64,000 nt of DNA from Fervidifonticultor_A tertius (GTDB lineage Bacteria; Sysuimicrobiota; Sysuimicrobiia; Sysuimicrobiales; Humicultoraceae): contig JAVKIY010000007.1 of NCBI GenBank assembly GCA_031459235.1, forward strand, positions 1-64,000. Direction: 5' to 3'. Below, one piece after another: positions 19,551 to 27,630 of this stretch. How positions within the stretch are numbered: the first letter of the stretch is position 1; each line of letters begins with the position of its first letter. The notes under the pieces were generated by a model that saw nothing but the letters and a program-made list of their open reading frames with translations, had not been told where the DNA came from and made no database searches. The position numbers and the translations under genes are program-made.

Positions 19551-20423
19551 GTGCGCGTGTGCGCCGTCGTCAATCCCACCTCCGGCGGCAACCGGGGCCT
19601 GCGGCACTGGCAGCAGGCCCGGCCCATCCTGCGCGAGGCCGGCTGGCAAATCACCGAGCGCGTCTCCGAACGACGCGGACATGCGGTCGAGCTGGCCGCG
19701 GCCGCCGAGGCACCGCTCGTCCTCGCGGTCGGTGGCGACGGCACGGCCCACGAGGTGGCCAACGGCATCCTGAGCAGCCGCCGTGGGGCCTCGCTCGCCG
19801 TGCTCCCGGTCGGCACGGGCAACGACTTCGCCCGCGCCCTGGGTCTGCCGCGCGACCCCGTGGCCGCGGCAGGCGCGCTGGCGTCTGGCCGGCCGCGCCG
19901 CATCGATGTCGGGGAGGTCAACGGCCGCTACTTCCTCACGATCGCGGGCGCCGGCTTCGACGGTGAGGTGGCGCGGCTGGTCAACGCCTGGCCCAAGCTC
20001 CTCGGCGGTGTCGTCATGTACGCGCTCGGCATCCTGAAGATGCTGGTCACCTATCGTCCCGTGGAGGTGCGCATCACCATCGACGGCACCCCCCAGGAGG
20101 ACCGCCTGTTCCTGATCGCGGTCGGCAACACGGCCTGGAACGCCGGCGGGATGTGGCTGGTGCCCGCGGCCCGGCCGGACGACGGCCTCCTGCACGCGGT
20201 GATCGCCGGACCGCTGTCCAGGCTGGAGACGCTCGCGGTCCTGCCCCGGGTCTTCTCAGGCGGGCATCTGGGCCACCGCAAGGTCCGTCAGGCAACCGCG
20301 CGCGCGATCACCGTCGAGGGCCCGCCGCTCGCGGTGCAGGCCGACGGCGAGCCCGTGGGGACGCTGCCGGCGCGCTTCGCGGTGCGGCCGCAGGCGCTCA
20401 CGGTTCTCGCGCCGCTCGCCTAA
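19551..20423 (+). CDS. Diacylglycerol kinase family lipid kinase (DagK/YegS-like)
   Basis: 290 residues from the GTG at 19551. The DAGK catalytic motifs are clear: VVNPTSGG at the N-terminus, LAVGGDGTAHEVANGIL (ATP-binding GGDGT) and VLPVGTGNDFARALGL. The C-terminal beta-sandwich includes GAGFDGEVARL, AVGNTAWNAGGMWLVPAARP and DDGLLHAVIAGP. Members phosphorylate diacylglycerol or other lipids; in bacteria DagK recycles diacylglycerol into phosphatidic acid. It converges with plsC, which makes the same phosphatidic-acid pool, and the two genes overlap by 4 bases tail to tail. Confidence 0.92.
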   Translation: MRVCAVVNPTSGGNRGLRHWQQARPILREAGWQITERVSERRGHAVELAAAAEAPLVLAVGGDGTAHEVANGILSSRRGASLAVLPVGTGNDFARALGLPRDPVAAAGALASGRPRRIDVGEVNGRYFLTIAGAGFDGEVARLVNAWPKLLGGVVMYALGILKMLVTYRPVEVRITIDGTPQEDRLFLIAVGNTAWNAGGMWLVPAARPDDGLLHAVIAGPLSRLETLAVLPRVFSGGHLGHRKVRQATARAITVEGPPLAVQADGEPVGTLPARFAVRPQALTVLAPLA

Positions 20424-21061
20424 GCGAGCGGTCGCTGGTCGTCGGGCAGCAGCGCGGCCAGGGCGTCGCGCAGCAGCGCGCCCCAGCGCTCCACGGTTTC
20501 CCGGTCGATGCGGTCACCCAGCCTCGGCACCTCGATCGGTGGCCCGACCCGCGCGACGACGGGGATGCGCCTAGGGAAGCGCGCGCCGCGCGGCATGGCC
20601 CGATGCCCGCCGATGATCGCGATGGGGAGCACGGGCGCGCCCGCCCGCAGCGCAAGCAGCGCGGCGCCGGGCTGGACGGGCTGCAGGCGCCCGTCCGGGC
20701 TCCGTGTTCCCTCGGGGAACATCAGCACGACATCGCCCTGCGCGAGGAACTCCTGGGCCATCCGGAGCGCGCGGCGGTCGGCCTCGCCGCGCCTGACCGG
20801 GAAGGCGCCGCCCGAGCGCAGGAACGGGCCGATCAGGGGGATGCGGAGCAGTTCCTCCTTGGCCATGATCCGCGCGGGCCGCAGCAGGGCCAGGCCCGCG
20901 ATCGGCGGGTCCACCGCGCTCGTGTGGTTGGCGATGGCGAGCACCCCTCCGGTGCGCGGGAGCCGTTCGGCACCCTCGATCCGCAACCGGAAAAAGAACC
21001 AGGCGATGGTGCCGAACAGCGCGCGAAGGAACAGGTAGTAGGCGCGCGAGCGGAAGATCAC
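20420..21061 (-). CDS. plsC: 1-acyl-sn-glycerol-3-phosphate acyltransferase
   Basis: 213 residues. The acyltransferase blocks are IANHTSAVDPPIAGLAL (block I; the usual HX4D is present as H-T-S-A-V-D), GGAFPVRRGEADRRAL, VLMFPEGTRSPDGRL (block III) and VLPIAIIGGHRAMPRG (block IV). An N-terminal hydrophobic segment (YLFLRALFGTIAWFFFRL) anchors it to the membrane. It acylates lysophosphatidate to phosphatidate. It overlaps the end of cmk by 4 bases (ATGA); cmk-plsC is a common pairing in Terrabacteria. Confidence 0.94.
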   Translation of the reverse strand: MIFRSRAYYLFLRALFGTIAWFFFRLRIEGAERLPRTGGVLAIANHTSAVDPPIAGLALLRPARIMAKEELLRIPLIGPFLRSGGAFPVRRGEADRRALRMAQEFLAQGDVVLMFPEGTRSPDGRLQPVQPGAALLALRAGAPVLPIAIIGGHRAMPRGARFPRRIPVVARVGPPIEVPRLGDRIDRETVERWGALLRDALAALLPDDQRPLA

Positions 21062-21747
21062 GCCTCCGTCCGCCTCCGCACGACCTCGAGCACCGCGGCG
21101 ATCGCCTGCTCCAGCGTGAGGTCGGTCGTGTCCACCACGACCGCGTCCGGCGCCGGCCGCAGCGGCGAGTGCGCACGTGTCTCGTCCCGCCGGTCCCGGT
21201 CTTCGACCTGGCGGCGTACCTCGTCGAGCGTGACCGCCAGGCCCCGCGCCAGCAACTCGGCGTGCCGACGGGCCGCGCGCGCCTCCAGACTGGCGGTCAG
21301 GAACACCTTCACCTCGGCGTCGGGCAGCACTACGGTCCCGATGTCGCGGCCCTCCATGACCACGCCGCCGGCGGCCGCGAGCACGCGCTGCCGGGCCACC
21401 ATCGCCTCCCGCACACCCGGTTTTGTGCTGACGCGTGACGCCGCCTCGCTGATCTCGGGCGAGCGGATCGCGTCGGTGACGTCCTCGCCGTCGGCCAGCA
21501 CCCGGCCGCCGTCGGGGGAGCCGGTGAAATCGATGGCAAGCCCGCGCGCCAGGCGGGTCAAGGTCTGATCGTCACGGAGCGCCACGCCGCGGCGCCGCGC
21601 GGCCAGCGCGACCGCCCGGTACATCGCGCCCGTGTCCAAGTAGGCGTACCCGAGCCGCCGCGCGACCTCCCGGGCGACGCTGGACTTCCCGGCGGCCGTG
21701 GGGCCGTCGATCGCCACGGCGGGCCGGCGGCCGCTACCGCGCGACAC
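21058..21747 (-). CDS. cmk: Cytidylate kinase
   Basis: 229 residues. The P-loop is AIDGPTAAGKSSVAREVA, followed by YLDTGAMYRAVALAA (CMP-binding), the central NMP-binding insertion around FTGSPDGGRVLADGEDVTD and IRSPEISEAASRVS, MEGRDIGTVVLPDAEVKVFL, and the lid region with RRHAELLARGL. It phosphorylates CMP and dCMP. It follows the B12-type ATPase with a 14-base overlap and precedes plsC with an ATGA overlap, so it is part of the long coupled operon. Confidence 0.95.
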   Translation of the reverse strand: MSRGSGRRPAVAIDGPTAAGKSSVAREVARRLGYAYLDTGAMYRAVALAARRRGVALRDDQTLTRLARGLAIDFTGSPDGGRVLADGEDVTDAIRSPEISEAASRVSTKPGVREAMVARQRVLAAAGGVVMEGRDIGTVVLPDAEVKVFLTASLEARAARRHAELLARGLAVTLDEVRRQVEDRDRRDETRAHSPLRPAPDAVVVDTTDLTLEQAIAAVLEVVRRRTEA

Positions 21748-23011
21748 GAGGCGCGCCGACCAGGTCCGCGATCACCCGCAGGGCGGCATCCAGATCGGCG
21801 GCCGCGACCGCGCCTGCGGCACGCAGCCGCGCGACCGCGTCGGCGGCCAGCCCACCGGTGAAGTCGCGGTGCCCCACCCCATCCACGATCACCACGGGCA
21901 CGCCGCGGGCTCGGGCACGGGCCGCGACGTCCAGGTTGCGCAGGTTCCCGGGGCCGAAGGGCACCGCGGTCACGAGCACGGCGCCCGCACGGCCGGCGGC
22001 CGCGCTCGCGTCCTCGAAGGCGCGGTCGCCGATGGGCGAGAACGGCGCCTCCTCCACCAAGTCCACGCCCAGCGCCCGCGCAGCCTCGTCGTCGGTGTCC
22101 ACTACGTGGAGCACGCCGGCACTCACTTCATAGCCGGCTTCGACACAGCGTGCCAGCGCCTCGGCACCACTCCCCCCCCCGCAGATGACGTGCACCCGGG
22201 GACCCGCCTGCCGCGCGCGGGGCGGCGCCGCGACAACGTACGGCCGTCCGGTGACCGGGTGCGCGCGGACGCCCACCGCGTCGCCGTAGGCCTGGCGAAT
22301 CGTCTCAGGCCGGATGACCTCGGCCGCCGGGCCCGCGGCCAGCACGCGGCCACGGGCAAGGAGAGCCAGGCGGTCGGCGTAGGCCGCCGCCAGGTTCACA
22401 TCGTGCAGTGCGGCGATGACCGTGAGGCCGCCCGAGGCGAGGCCGCGCAACAGCCCTGCGATCTCGACCTGGGCGCTCATGTCCAGGTGCGCCGTGGGCT
22501 CGTCGAGCAGCAGCAGTCGGGGACGCTGGGCCAGCGCTCGGGCGATCAGCACCCGCTGCCGCTCCCCACCGCTGAGCGCCTCCACCGGGCGAGCGGCCAA
22601 CGCCAGGGTCCCGGTCTGCGCCATTGCCGCGTCCACCGCCTCCAGATCCGCGCGGGTGGGACGCGCCAGCCTGACCAGATGGGGCATGCGGCCCCAGGCG
22701 ACGGCTTCCCGGGCGGTGACGCCTGCCGGGGTGGCCGGCCGCTGCGGCAGGACCGCCATGGCCCGCGCCAGTGTGCGCACCGGCAACGCCCGCGGGTTTG
22801 CGCCGTCCACCAGCACCGAGCCCGCCTCGGGACCGAGCGCACCAGCCATCGCGCGGAGCAGCGTGGTCTTGCCCGCGCCATTGGGGCCGACGACGGCGAC
22901 GACCGTTCCCGGCTCGATGGTCAGCGAGACCCCGTCCAGGGCGGTGATCCCGCCCAGGCGGCAGGTGAGCCCGAGAACCTCCACTCGCAGGCCGGCGCCG
23001 GCGCCGCTCAT
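21734..23011 (-). CDS. ABC ATPase (BtuD/FecE class) fused to a C-terminal Rossmann-like domain
   Basis: 425 residues in two parts. Residues 1 to about 255 are a cobalamin/heme/siderophore-class ATPase: GPNGAGKTTLLRAMAG, VLPQRPATPAGVTAREAV (Q-loop), ALSGGERQRVLIARAL, LLLLDEPTAHLD and IAALHDVNLAAAYADR. Residues about 265-425 form an extra alpha/beta domain: VHVICGGGSGAEALARCVEA, LHVVDTDDEAARALGVDLVE, AFEDASAAAGRAGAVLVTAV and VVIVDGVGHRDFTGGLAADA. The extra part looks Rossmann-like, with a glycine-rich loop after the first strand; I do not know its ligand. The upstream gene is a BtuF-like binding protein, and no BtuC-like permease lies between them, which is unusual. Confidence 0.88.
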   Translation of the reverse strand: MSGAGAGLRVEVLGLTCRLGGITALDGVSLTIEPGTVVAVVGPNGAGKTTLLRAMAGALGPEAGSVLVDGANPRALPVRTLARAMAVLPQRPATPAGVTAREAVAWGRMPHLVRLARPTRADLEAVDAAMAQTGTLALAARPVEALSGGERQRVLIARALAQRPRLLLLDEPTAHLDMSAQVEIAGLLRGLASGGLTVIAALHDVNLAAAYADRLALLARGRVLAAGPAAEVIRPETIRQAYGDAVGVRAHPVTGRPYVVAAPPRARQAGPRVHVICGGGSGAEALARCVEAGYEVSAGVLHVVDTDDEAARALGVDLVEEAPFSPIGDRAFEDASAAAGRAGAVLVTAVPFGPGNLRNLDVAARARARGVPVVIVDGVGHRDFTGGLAADAVARLRAAGAVAAADLDAALRVIADLVGAPRVAR

Positions 23012-23865
23012 CGCGCGTTGTAGAGATACCGGGCGACCGCCGTCAACCCCTCCGCGACACGGGGGCCCGGCCGGCTCACGAGCGCCGTGGGAAGCTCGTA
23101 CACCCGGCCGGACCCACCCGCGGCCGTCGCGCGCCAGCCGGGTCGTGCCAGCACCGTTCCGCGTCCGGGGTACATGAGCAAGATCACGTGCGGATCGCGG
23201 GCGAGCACCGCCTCCGCGGAGACGGGCGCGTAGCCGCGGAGGTCGGCGAAGATGTTTCGTCCGCCCGCGCGCCGAGCGAGATCGTCGACGAGGGTGGCCC
23301 GGGCAGCGGCCAGGAGCGGCTCGCCCCAGGCCTCAATGTACACGCTCACCGGAGGGCCGGGACGGACCTCGCCGGCCCGCGCCGCGAGGCCGGCGACGAG
23401 CCGGCCTGCCTGGACGCTGCGGCCCGTGATGCGACCCAGCGTGCGAATCAGTGCAAGCGTCTCGTCGAAGGTGGCCGCGTCCACGGCGAAGACGGGCAGG
23501 CGCAGACCGCGCAGCCGCGCCAGGGCGTCCCGCTGCAGGCTGGGGACGCCGACCACGAGGTCCGGCCGCAGCGCCGTGATGCGCTCGATGTTGAGGACGA
23601 CGCCGCCGATGCGCGGCCGATCCCGGACCCGCTCAGCCGGGTGGTCATCCGCGTCGCTGATCCCCACGACCTCGCGATCCAGCCCGAGCGCGAAGAGCGT
23701 CTCGGTCACGCTTGGCGCGAGCGACACGATGCGCGCGGGCGGGCGGGCCAGCACGACGATAACGCCTTCGGCGTCGCGCACCGTCAGCGGGAAGTCCGGG
23801 GTCGCCGCGCTTGGCGCACTCGCAACGAGGACCAGCAGGCCGATCCAGAGCGCCGTGCGCCTCAC
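23008..23865 (-). CDS. Periplasmic B12/siderophore-type binding protein (BtuF-like)
   Basis: 285 residues from the GTG at 23865, which has GGAGG well placed upstream. The signal peptide (ALWIGLLVLVASAPSAATP) is followed by the two-lobed helical-backbone fold: ARIVSLAPSVTETLFALGLD, VVGISDADDHPAERV, LRPDLVVGVPSLQRDAL, an alpha-helical spine, then VSVYIEAWGEPLLAAARATL and RDPHVILLMYPG. This matches cobalamin or iron-siderophore binding proteins (BtuF/FhuD group). It overlaps the ATPase fusion by 4 bases. No cobalamin riboswitch is visible upstream because the gene lies inside a long operon. Confidence 0.87.
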   Translation of the reverse strand: MRRTALWIGLLVLVASAPSAATPDFPLTVRDAEGVIVVLARPPARIVSLAPSVTETLFALGLDREVVGISDADDHPAERVRDRPRIGGVVLNIERITALRPDLVVGVPSLQRDALARLRGLRLPVFAVDAATFDETLALIRTLGRITGRSVQAGRLVAGLAARAGEVRPGPPVSVYIEAWGEPLLAAARATLVDDLARRAGGRNIFADLRGYAPVSAEAVLARDPHVILLMYPGRGTVLARPGWRATAAGGSGRVYELPTALVSRPGPRVAEGLTAVARYLYNAR

Positions 23866-24494
23866 CGCGACCTCCGACCTCTCGCACGCCGCGGACGGCC
23901 CCGCAGCCCCGGGCGCCCGCCGCCGCCCGGTCGTCGCGCGACGATGCGGCCGAGCGCCACGCGCTGCCCGCCCTCGGTGAACACACCCTCTGCGTACTCC
24001 AGGACCTCCCATCCCCGGAAGCGCCGCGCGAGCTCACCGGACCGCAGGCGGTGCGCCGGGGTGCGGACGCGGCTCGGGGTCGCGTCCGAGACCAGGTGCG
24101 TCTCGAAGATCACGACGCCCCCGGGCCGCACCGCGGCGCGCAGCGCCGGGAACAACCCACGCTTGAGGAAGAAGGCGTTGACGACCACGTCATAGCAGGC
24201 GCGCGGCAGGCGGTAGTGGTCGAGATCGGCCTCGATCCAACGCACGTGCAGCCCGCGCCGTCGCGCGCGGCGCGCGGCTTCCGCCAGGCAGGTGGGCGCG
24301 ATGTCGATGGCGTCTACCCGGTAGCCGGCGCGCGCGAGGAACAGGGCATTGCGGCCGAGCCCGGTGGCGACGTCGAGAGCACGACCGCGCGGCAGGTACG
24401 ACAGCCAGCGCACCAGCAGCGCGGACGGCGGCCCGTCGTGGGCGCGGTCGCCCGCCTGGTAGCGGGCTTCCCATTTGAGTCGCTCTGCGCGCAC
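23862..24494 (-). CDS. Class I SAM-dependent methyltransferase (TehB-like)
   Basis: About 210 residues from the GTG at 24494. Motif I is ALDVATGLGRNALFLARAG, motif II YRVDAIDIAPTCLAEAARRA, the acidic loop WIEADLDHYRLP, and motif IV CYDVVVNAFFLKRGLFPAL. The order resembles TehB/UbiG-type enzymes that methylate tellurite, thiols or small molecules, but the substrate is not readable. The C-terminal end is very arginine-rich. It sits between dacF (7-base gap) and btuF (4-base overlap), so it is co-translated with them; a link to corrinoid metabolism is possible but only by position. Confidence 0.85.
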   Translation of the reverse strand: MRAERLKWEARYQAGDRAHDGPPSALLVRWLSYLPRGRALDVATGLGRNALFLARAGYRVDAIDIAPTCLAEAARRARRRGLHVRWIEADLDHYRLPRACYDVVVNAFFLKRGLFPALRAAVRPGGVVIFETHLVSDATPSRVRTPAHRLRSGELARRFRGWEVLEYAEGVFTEGGQRVALGRIVARRPGGGGRPGLRGRPRRARGRRSR

Positions 24495-24501
24495 CGCCGG
24501 C

Positions 24502-25662
24502 TCAGCGTGCCCGGCGCTCGGTTGCGACCAGGACCGACCGGGCCACCACCAGGGCGGCGTCCTCGACGAACTCGACGGTGCCGACGCGGGTGCCCGGAGT
24601 GATGGGACCCCGCAGGTCAGGCCGCAACGCCACCCGCGCGGTGAGGGTGGCCCCGCGCCGCACCACGGCGTGGACGTCGGCCGGCGGGACGGCGACGAGG
24701 TGCCCGGCGCCAACGACGGCGTCTAGCGGCGCGAGCGGCTCGCCCCGCGCTGCCAGGCGGCGGGAGATGAACGACGCGAAGCCGAAATCGAGCAGCCGGC
24801 TCGCGTCGCCGTAGTGGTCGTCGCTGCGGAGGACCGCCGCCAGGAGCTGCCAGCCGTCCCGCGTCGCGGACGCGACGATCGTATTGCCGGCCGCGCGCGT
24901 GGACCCGGTCTTCACGCCGTCGGCGCCCGGGTACCGCCCCAGGAGCCGGTTCCGGTTCTCCAGGTCCTCCCGGGCGCCGTCGGGCCGGACGAGTGTCCAG
25001 ACGGGTGTCCGGACGATCTCAGCGAACGCGGGGGCGCGCAGCGCGTGCCGGCTGATCAGCGCGAGGTCGGCCGCGGTGGTGTAGTGCTCGGGATGGTCGA
25101 GGCCGTGGGCGTTGGCGAATCGTGTGTGGCGCGCGCCGAGCGAGCGAGCGCGGGCGGTCATCAGGACGGCGAAGCGCGACTGGTCACCCGCTACGGCCCC
25201 GGCCAGCGCCGCTGCGGCGTCGTTCGCCGAACGCAGCAGCATCACGCGCAGCAGGTCGCCGGTGGTCCACCGCTCGCCGGCGGCCAGCCCGATGTGCGAG
25301 CCAGTCCGCAGCGCCGCGGCGTCTCTGTCCACGGTCACGGTCGCCTGCGGCCCGAGCCGCTCGAGGACCAGGAGCGCGGTCATGATCTTGGTCGTCGAGG
25401 CGGGCGCCATGCGCTGGTGGGCAGCGCGCGCATAGAGCACGCGCCCGGTGCGGACGTCGACCAGCACCGCGGCGGCGGCCCGGACGGCTGGCGCTGCGGT
25501 CCCGGCGCCGGCAGCCGCCGCGCCAGGGGGCGCGACGCCAGTGGACGAGCCGCTTGCCACGGCAGCCAGCGCCGCGGCGGACGGCCCGGCGGCGAACGCC
25601 ACCACCAGGAGGGCCGCCCCCCAGACCCTGCACAGCGACCGACGGCCCGGTCCGCGCGTCAT
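24502..25662 (-). CDS. dacF: D-alanyl-D-alanine carboxypeptidase (PBP5/DacF family)
   Basis: 386 residues with an N-terminal signal sequence (VWGAALLVVAFAAGPSAAA). The three penicillin-binding motifs are all present: SXXK in MAPASTTKIMTALLVLE, SXN in LLRSANDAAAALA, and KTG in GADGVKTGSTRAAGNTIVAS. A C-terminal PBP5-type beta domain follows (FISRRLAARGEPLAPLDAVV, GATLTARVALRPDL). The enzyme trims the terminal D-Ala of peptidoglycan stem peptides in the periplasm. It overlaps scpB by 4 bases; the scpA-scpB-dacF order is a Firmicutes-like arrangement. Confidence 0.94.
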   Translation of the reverse strand: MTRGPGRRSLCRVWGAALLVVAFAAGPSAAALAAVASGSSTGVAPPGAAAAGAGTAAPAVRAAAAVLVDVRTGRVLYARAAHQRMAPASTTKIMTALLVLERLGPQATVTVDRDAAALRTGSHIGLAAGERWTTGDLLRVMLLRSANDAAAALAGAVAGDQSRFAVLMTARARSLGARHTRFANAHGLDHPEHYTTAADLALISRHALRAPAFAEIVRTPVWTLVRPDGAREDLENRNRLLGRYPGADGVKTGSTRAAGNTIVASATRDGWQLLAAVLRSDDHYGDASRLLDFGFASFISRRLAARGEPLAPLDAVVGAGHLVAVPPADVHAVVRRGATLTARVALRPDLRGPITPGTRVGTVEFVEDAALVVARSVLVATERRAR

Positions 25663-26258
25663 CGTACGGTGTCGAGCAGGGCCTGCATGCCTCGCTCGCC
25701 TATCGGGGGCAGCTCGCTCAGGTCGTTGAGCCCGAAGTAGCGGAGGAACAGCTCGGTCGTGGCGAAGAGCACCGGCCGGCCGGGTGTCGGTCGGCGGCCG
25801 GCCTCCCGAATCAACCCGTGCTCGAGCAGCCGCTCGATATGCCAGTCGCTCCGCACGCCACGCACCGCCTCGATGTCGCCGCGCGTCACGGGCTGGCGGT
25901 AGGCGATGACCGCGAGCGTCTCCATCGCGCCGCGCGTCAGGCGTTCGCCGTGCTCCCGCTGGAGGAACCGGCGGACCAAGTCGGCGTGGCGCGGGTGCGT
26001 GCCGAGTTGATAGCCTCCGGCGACGGCCTGGAGCAGCAGCCCGGTCCCTTCGAGACGTCGGCGCAGCGCCTCCAGCCCCTCCCGGGCGGCGCCGGGCGGG
26101 ACGCCGGTGAGTTCTGCCAGGCGGTCCAGCGGCACCGGACGTTCGGCCACGAAGAGGACCGCCTCATACGCCCGGGCCAGCCCTTCGGCGGCGTCGCCGA
26201 CCGCGATCGGCGCGGCGTCCGTTCCGACGAAAGCCTCGGGCCCGCGCTCCTCGCTCAC
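25659..26258 (-). CDS. scpB: Segregation and condensation protein B
   Basis: 199 residues with two winged-helix domains: AYEAVLFVAERPVPLDRLAE and GVPPGAAREGLEAL in the first, MRETLAVIAYRQPVT-like sequence (METLAVIAYRQPVTRGDIEA) and VRSDWHIERLLEHGLIREAG in the second. It ends with LFATTELFLRYFGLNDLSELP, the typical ScpB tail. It pairs with ScpA and SMC to condense chromosomes. Coupled by ATGA to scpA upstream and dacF downstream. Confidence 0.96.
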   Translation of the reverse strand: MSEERGPEAFVGTDAAPIAVGDAAEGLARAYEAVLFVAERPVPLDRLAELTGVPPGAAREGLEALRRRLEGTGLLLQAVAGGYQLGTHPRHADLVRRFLQREHGERLTRGAMETLAVIAYRQPVTRGDIEAVRGVRSDWHIERLLEHGLIREAGRRPTPGRPVLFATTELFLRYFGLNDLSELPPIGERGMQALLDTVR

Positions 26259-27001
26259 GGCCGGGCCGCCACGACGATGATCGGTGCCAACGGCGAGGCC
26301 TGCTCCACGCGCACCTGCCGGTCCTTGATCAGATCGAGGAGCGCCAGGAACGTGACGATGACGAACACAACGGTGACGCGGCCCGGGAAGAGCCGGGCGA
26401 ACTCGACACCGCCGGGCGAGCGCCGCAGCGCATCGAGGATCGCCGCGCGGCGGTCGGCAACGCGGACCGGCTCGTCGGCCACCTCGGCGGCACGGGTGGT
26501 GCGCGCGCGCGCCAGCACGGCGTGGAAGGCCTTGAACAGGTCGTCCACGGTCAGGCCCTCGAGCAACAGCTCGGGCTCCGCCTGCGGGGCCCGGACGAAC
26601 ACCCGCGTCTGGTACTCCTCGAGCGCGCGCAGCGCGGCCGCGGCCTCCTTGAAAGCCCGGTACTCGCCGAGCTGCTCCTCGAGGCGTTCCGGCAGGTCGC
26701 TCGCGCCGACCTCAGGCGCGGGCTCTGCCGGCGGCGGCTTGGGCAGCAAGAGCTTGGCCTTCATCTCGACAAGCGCGGCAAGCATCCACAGCGCCTCGGT
26801 CGCCTCGTTCAGGTCGAGGGCGCGCCTCGTGCGGTCGAGGAACTCGCGGGCGAGATCGGCGAGCGGAATCGCGGCGAGGTCGATCTTGCCCTGGTGCGCC
26901 AGGGTCACCAGCAGGTCGAGCGGTCCCTCGAACCCCGGCACCTTGACCGCGTAGCCGGCCGGACCCCGCGGGGCCGCGTCCGGGCCCTGCGGTTCGCTCA
27001 C
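26255..27001 (-). CDS. scpA: Segregation and condensation protein A (kleisin)
   Basis: 248 residues. The N-terminal SMC-binding part shows the hallmark FEGPLDLLVTLAHQGKIDLA and ADLAREFLD. Next comes EALWMLAALVEMKAKLLLPK, a variable acidic middle, and a winged-helix C-terminus (FLALLDLIKDRQVRVEQASP). It bridges the SMC heads together with ScpB. It overlaps the S2P protease gene and scpB by 4 bases each. Confidence 0.96.
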   Translation of the reverse strand: MSEPQGPDAAPRGPAGYAVKVPGFEGPLDLLVTLAHQGKIDLAAIPLADLAREFLDRTRRALDLNEATEALWMLAALVEMKAKLLLPKPPPAEPAPEVGASDLPERLEEQLGEYRAFKEAAAALRALEEYQTRVFVRAPQAEPELLLEGLTVDDLFKAFHAVLARARTTRAAEVADEPVRVADRRAAILDALRRSPGGVEFARLFPGRVTVVFVIVTFLALLDLIKDRQVRVEQASPLAPIIVVAARP

Positions 27002-27630
27002 AGTCCCGCCGCGCCGAAGGCGCGGGCGAACAGCCAGAGGTACGCCGGCCGGAGCACCGCGCCAAACAGACTCACCCCTGGAATGATGCGGGGCAGCATG
27101 ATGAGCGCGAGCAAGATCGGCGGGCCGTACGGCGCGAGCCGGTCGTAGGCCGCGGCCTGCTCTGCGGGGAGGAGCCCGGTCAGGATGCGCGAGCCGTCGA
27201 GCGGATGGACGGGCAGCAGGTTGAACACCGCCAGGATGGCGTTGATGAATCCCAGGAACTGCACGAACGTCCCCAGCGGTCCGCCCAGCGGTAGCACGCC
27301 GACCTGGACCAGCAGACCGACCAGGAACAGCAGCGCGATGTTGGACAGCGGCCCGGCCGCGGCGACGAGCAGCATGCCGCGGCGCCAGTCACCGAAGTAG
27401 CGCGGGTTGACCGGCACGGGCTTCGCCCACCCGAATCCGACCAGCACGAGCAGCAGGCTCCCGAGCGGGTCGAGGTGCACGAGCGGGTTCAGCGAGAGCC
27501 GGCCAACCGACCGCGGCGTCGGGTCGCCGAGCCGGTCGGCGGTCCAGGCGTGCGCGTACTCGTGTAGGGTGATCGCGATGACGACGGCTGCGAGCCAGTA
27601 CGGCAGGAGCTCGATGCGGCCGAAGATCAT
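26998..27630 (-). CDS. Site-2 protease family membrane metalloprotease (M50)
   Basis: 210 residues with about five or six membrane helices. The zinc motif HEXXH is ITLHEYAHAWTADRLGD, and the second active-site motif is FNLLPVHPLDGSRILTGLLP; GWAKPVPVNPRYFGDWRRG is characteristic of the short S2P subfamily without a PDZ domain. Such proteins perform intramembrane proteolysis; the substrate of this subgroup is generally unknown. An anti-sigma factor with one membrane helix is encoded at 43935-44423, but nothing shows that the two are linked. Overlaps lysA and scpA by 4 bases. Confidence 0.93.
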   Translation of the reverse strand: MIFGRIELLPYWLAAVVIAITLHEYAHAWTADRLGDPTPRSVGRLSLNPLVHLDPLGSLLLVLVGFGWAKPVPVNPRYFGDWRRGMLLVAAAGPLSNIALLFLVGLLVQVGVLPLGGPLGTFVQFLGFINAILAVFNLLPVHPLDGSRILTGLLPAEQAAAYDRLAPYGPPILLALIMLPRIIPGVSLFGAVLRPAYLWLFARAFGAAGL

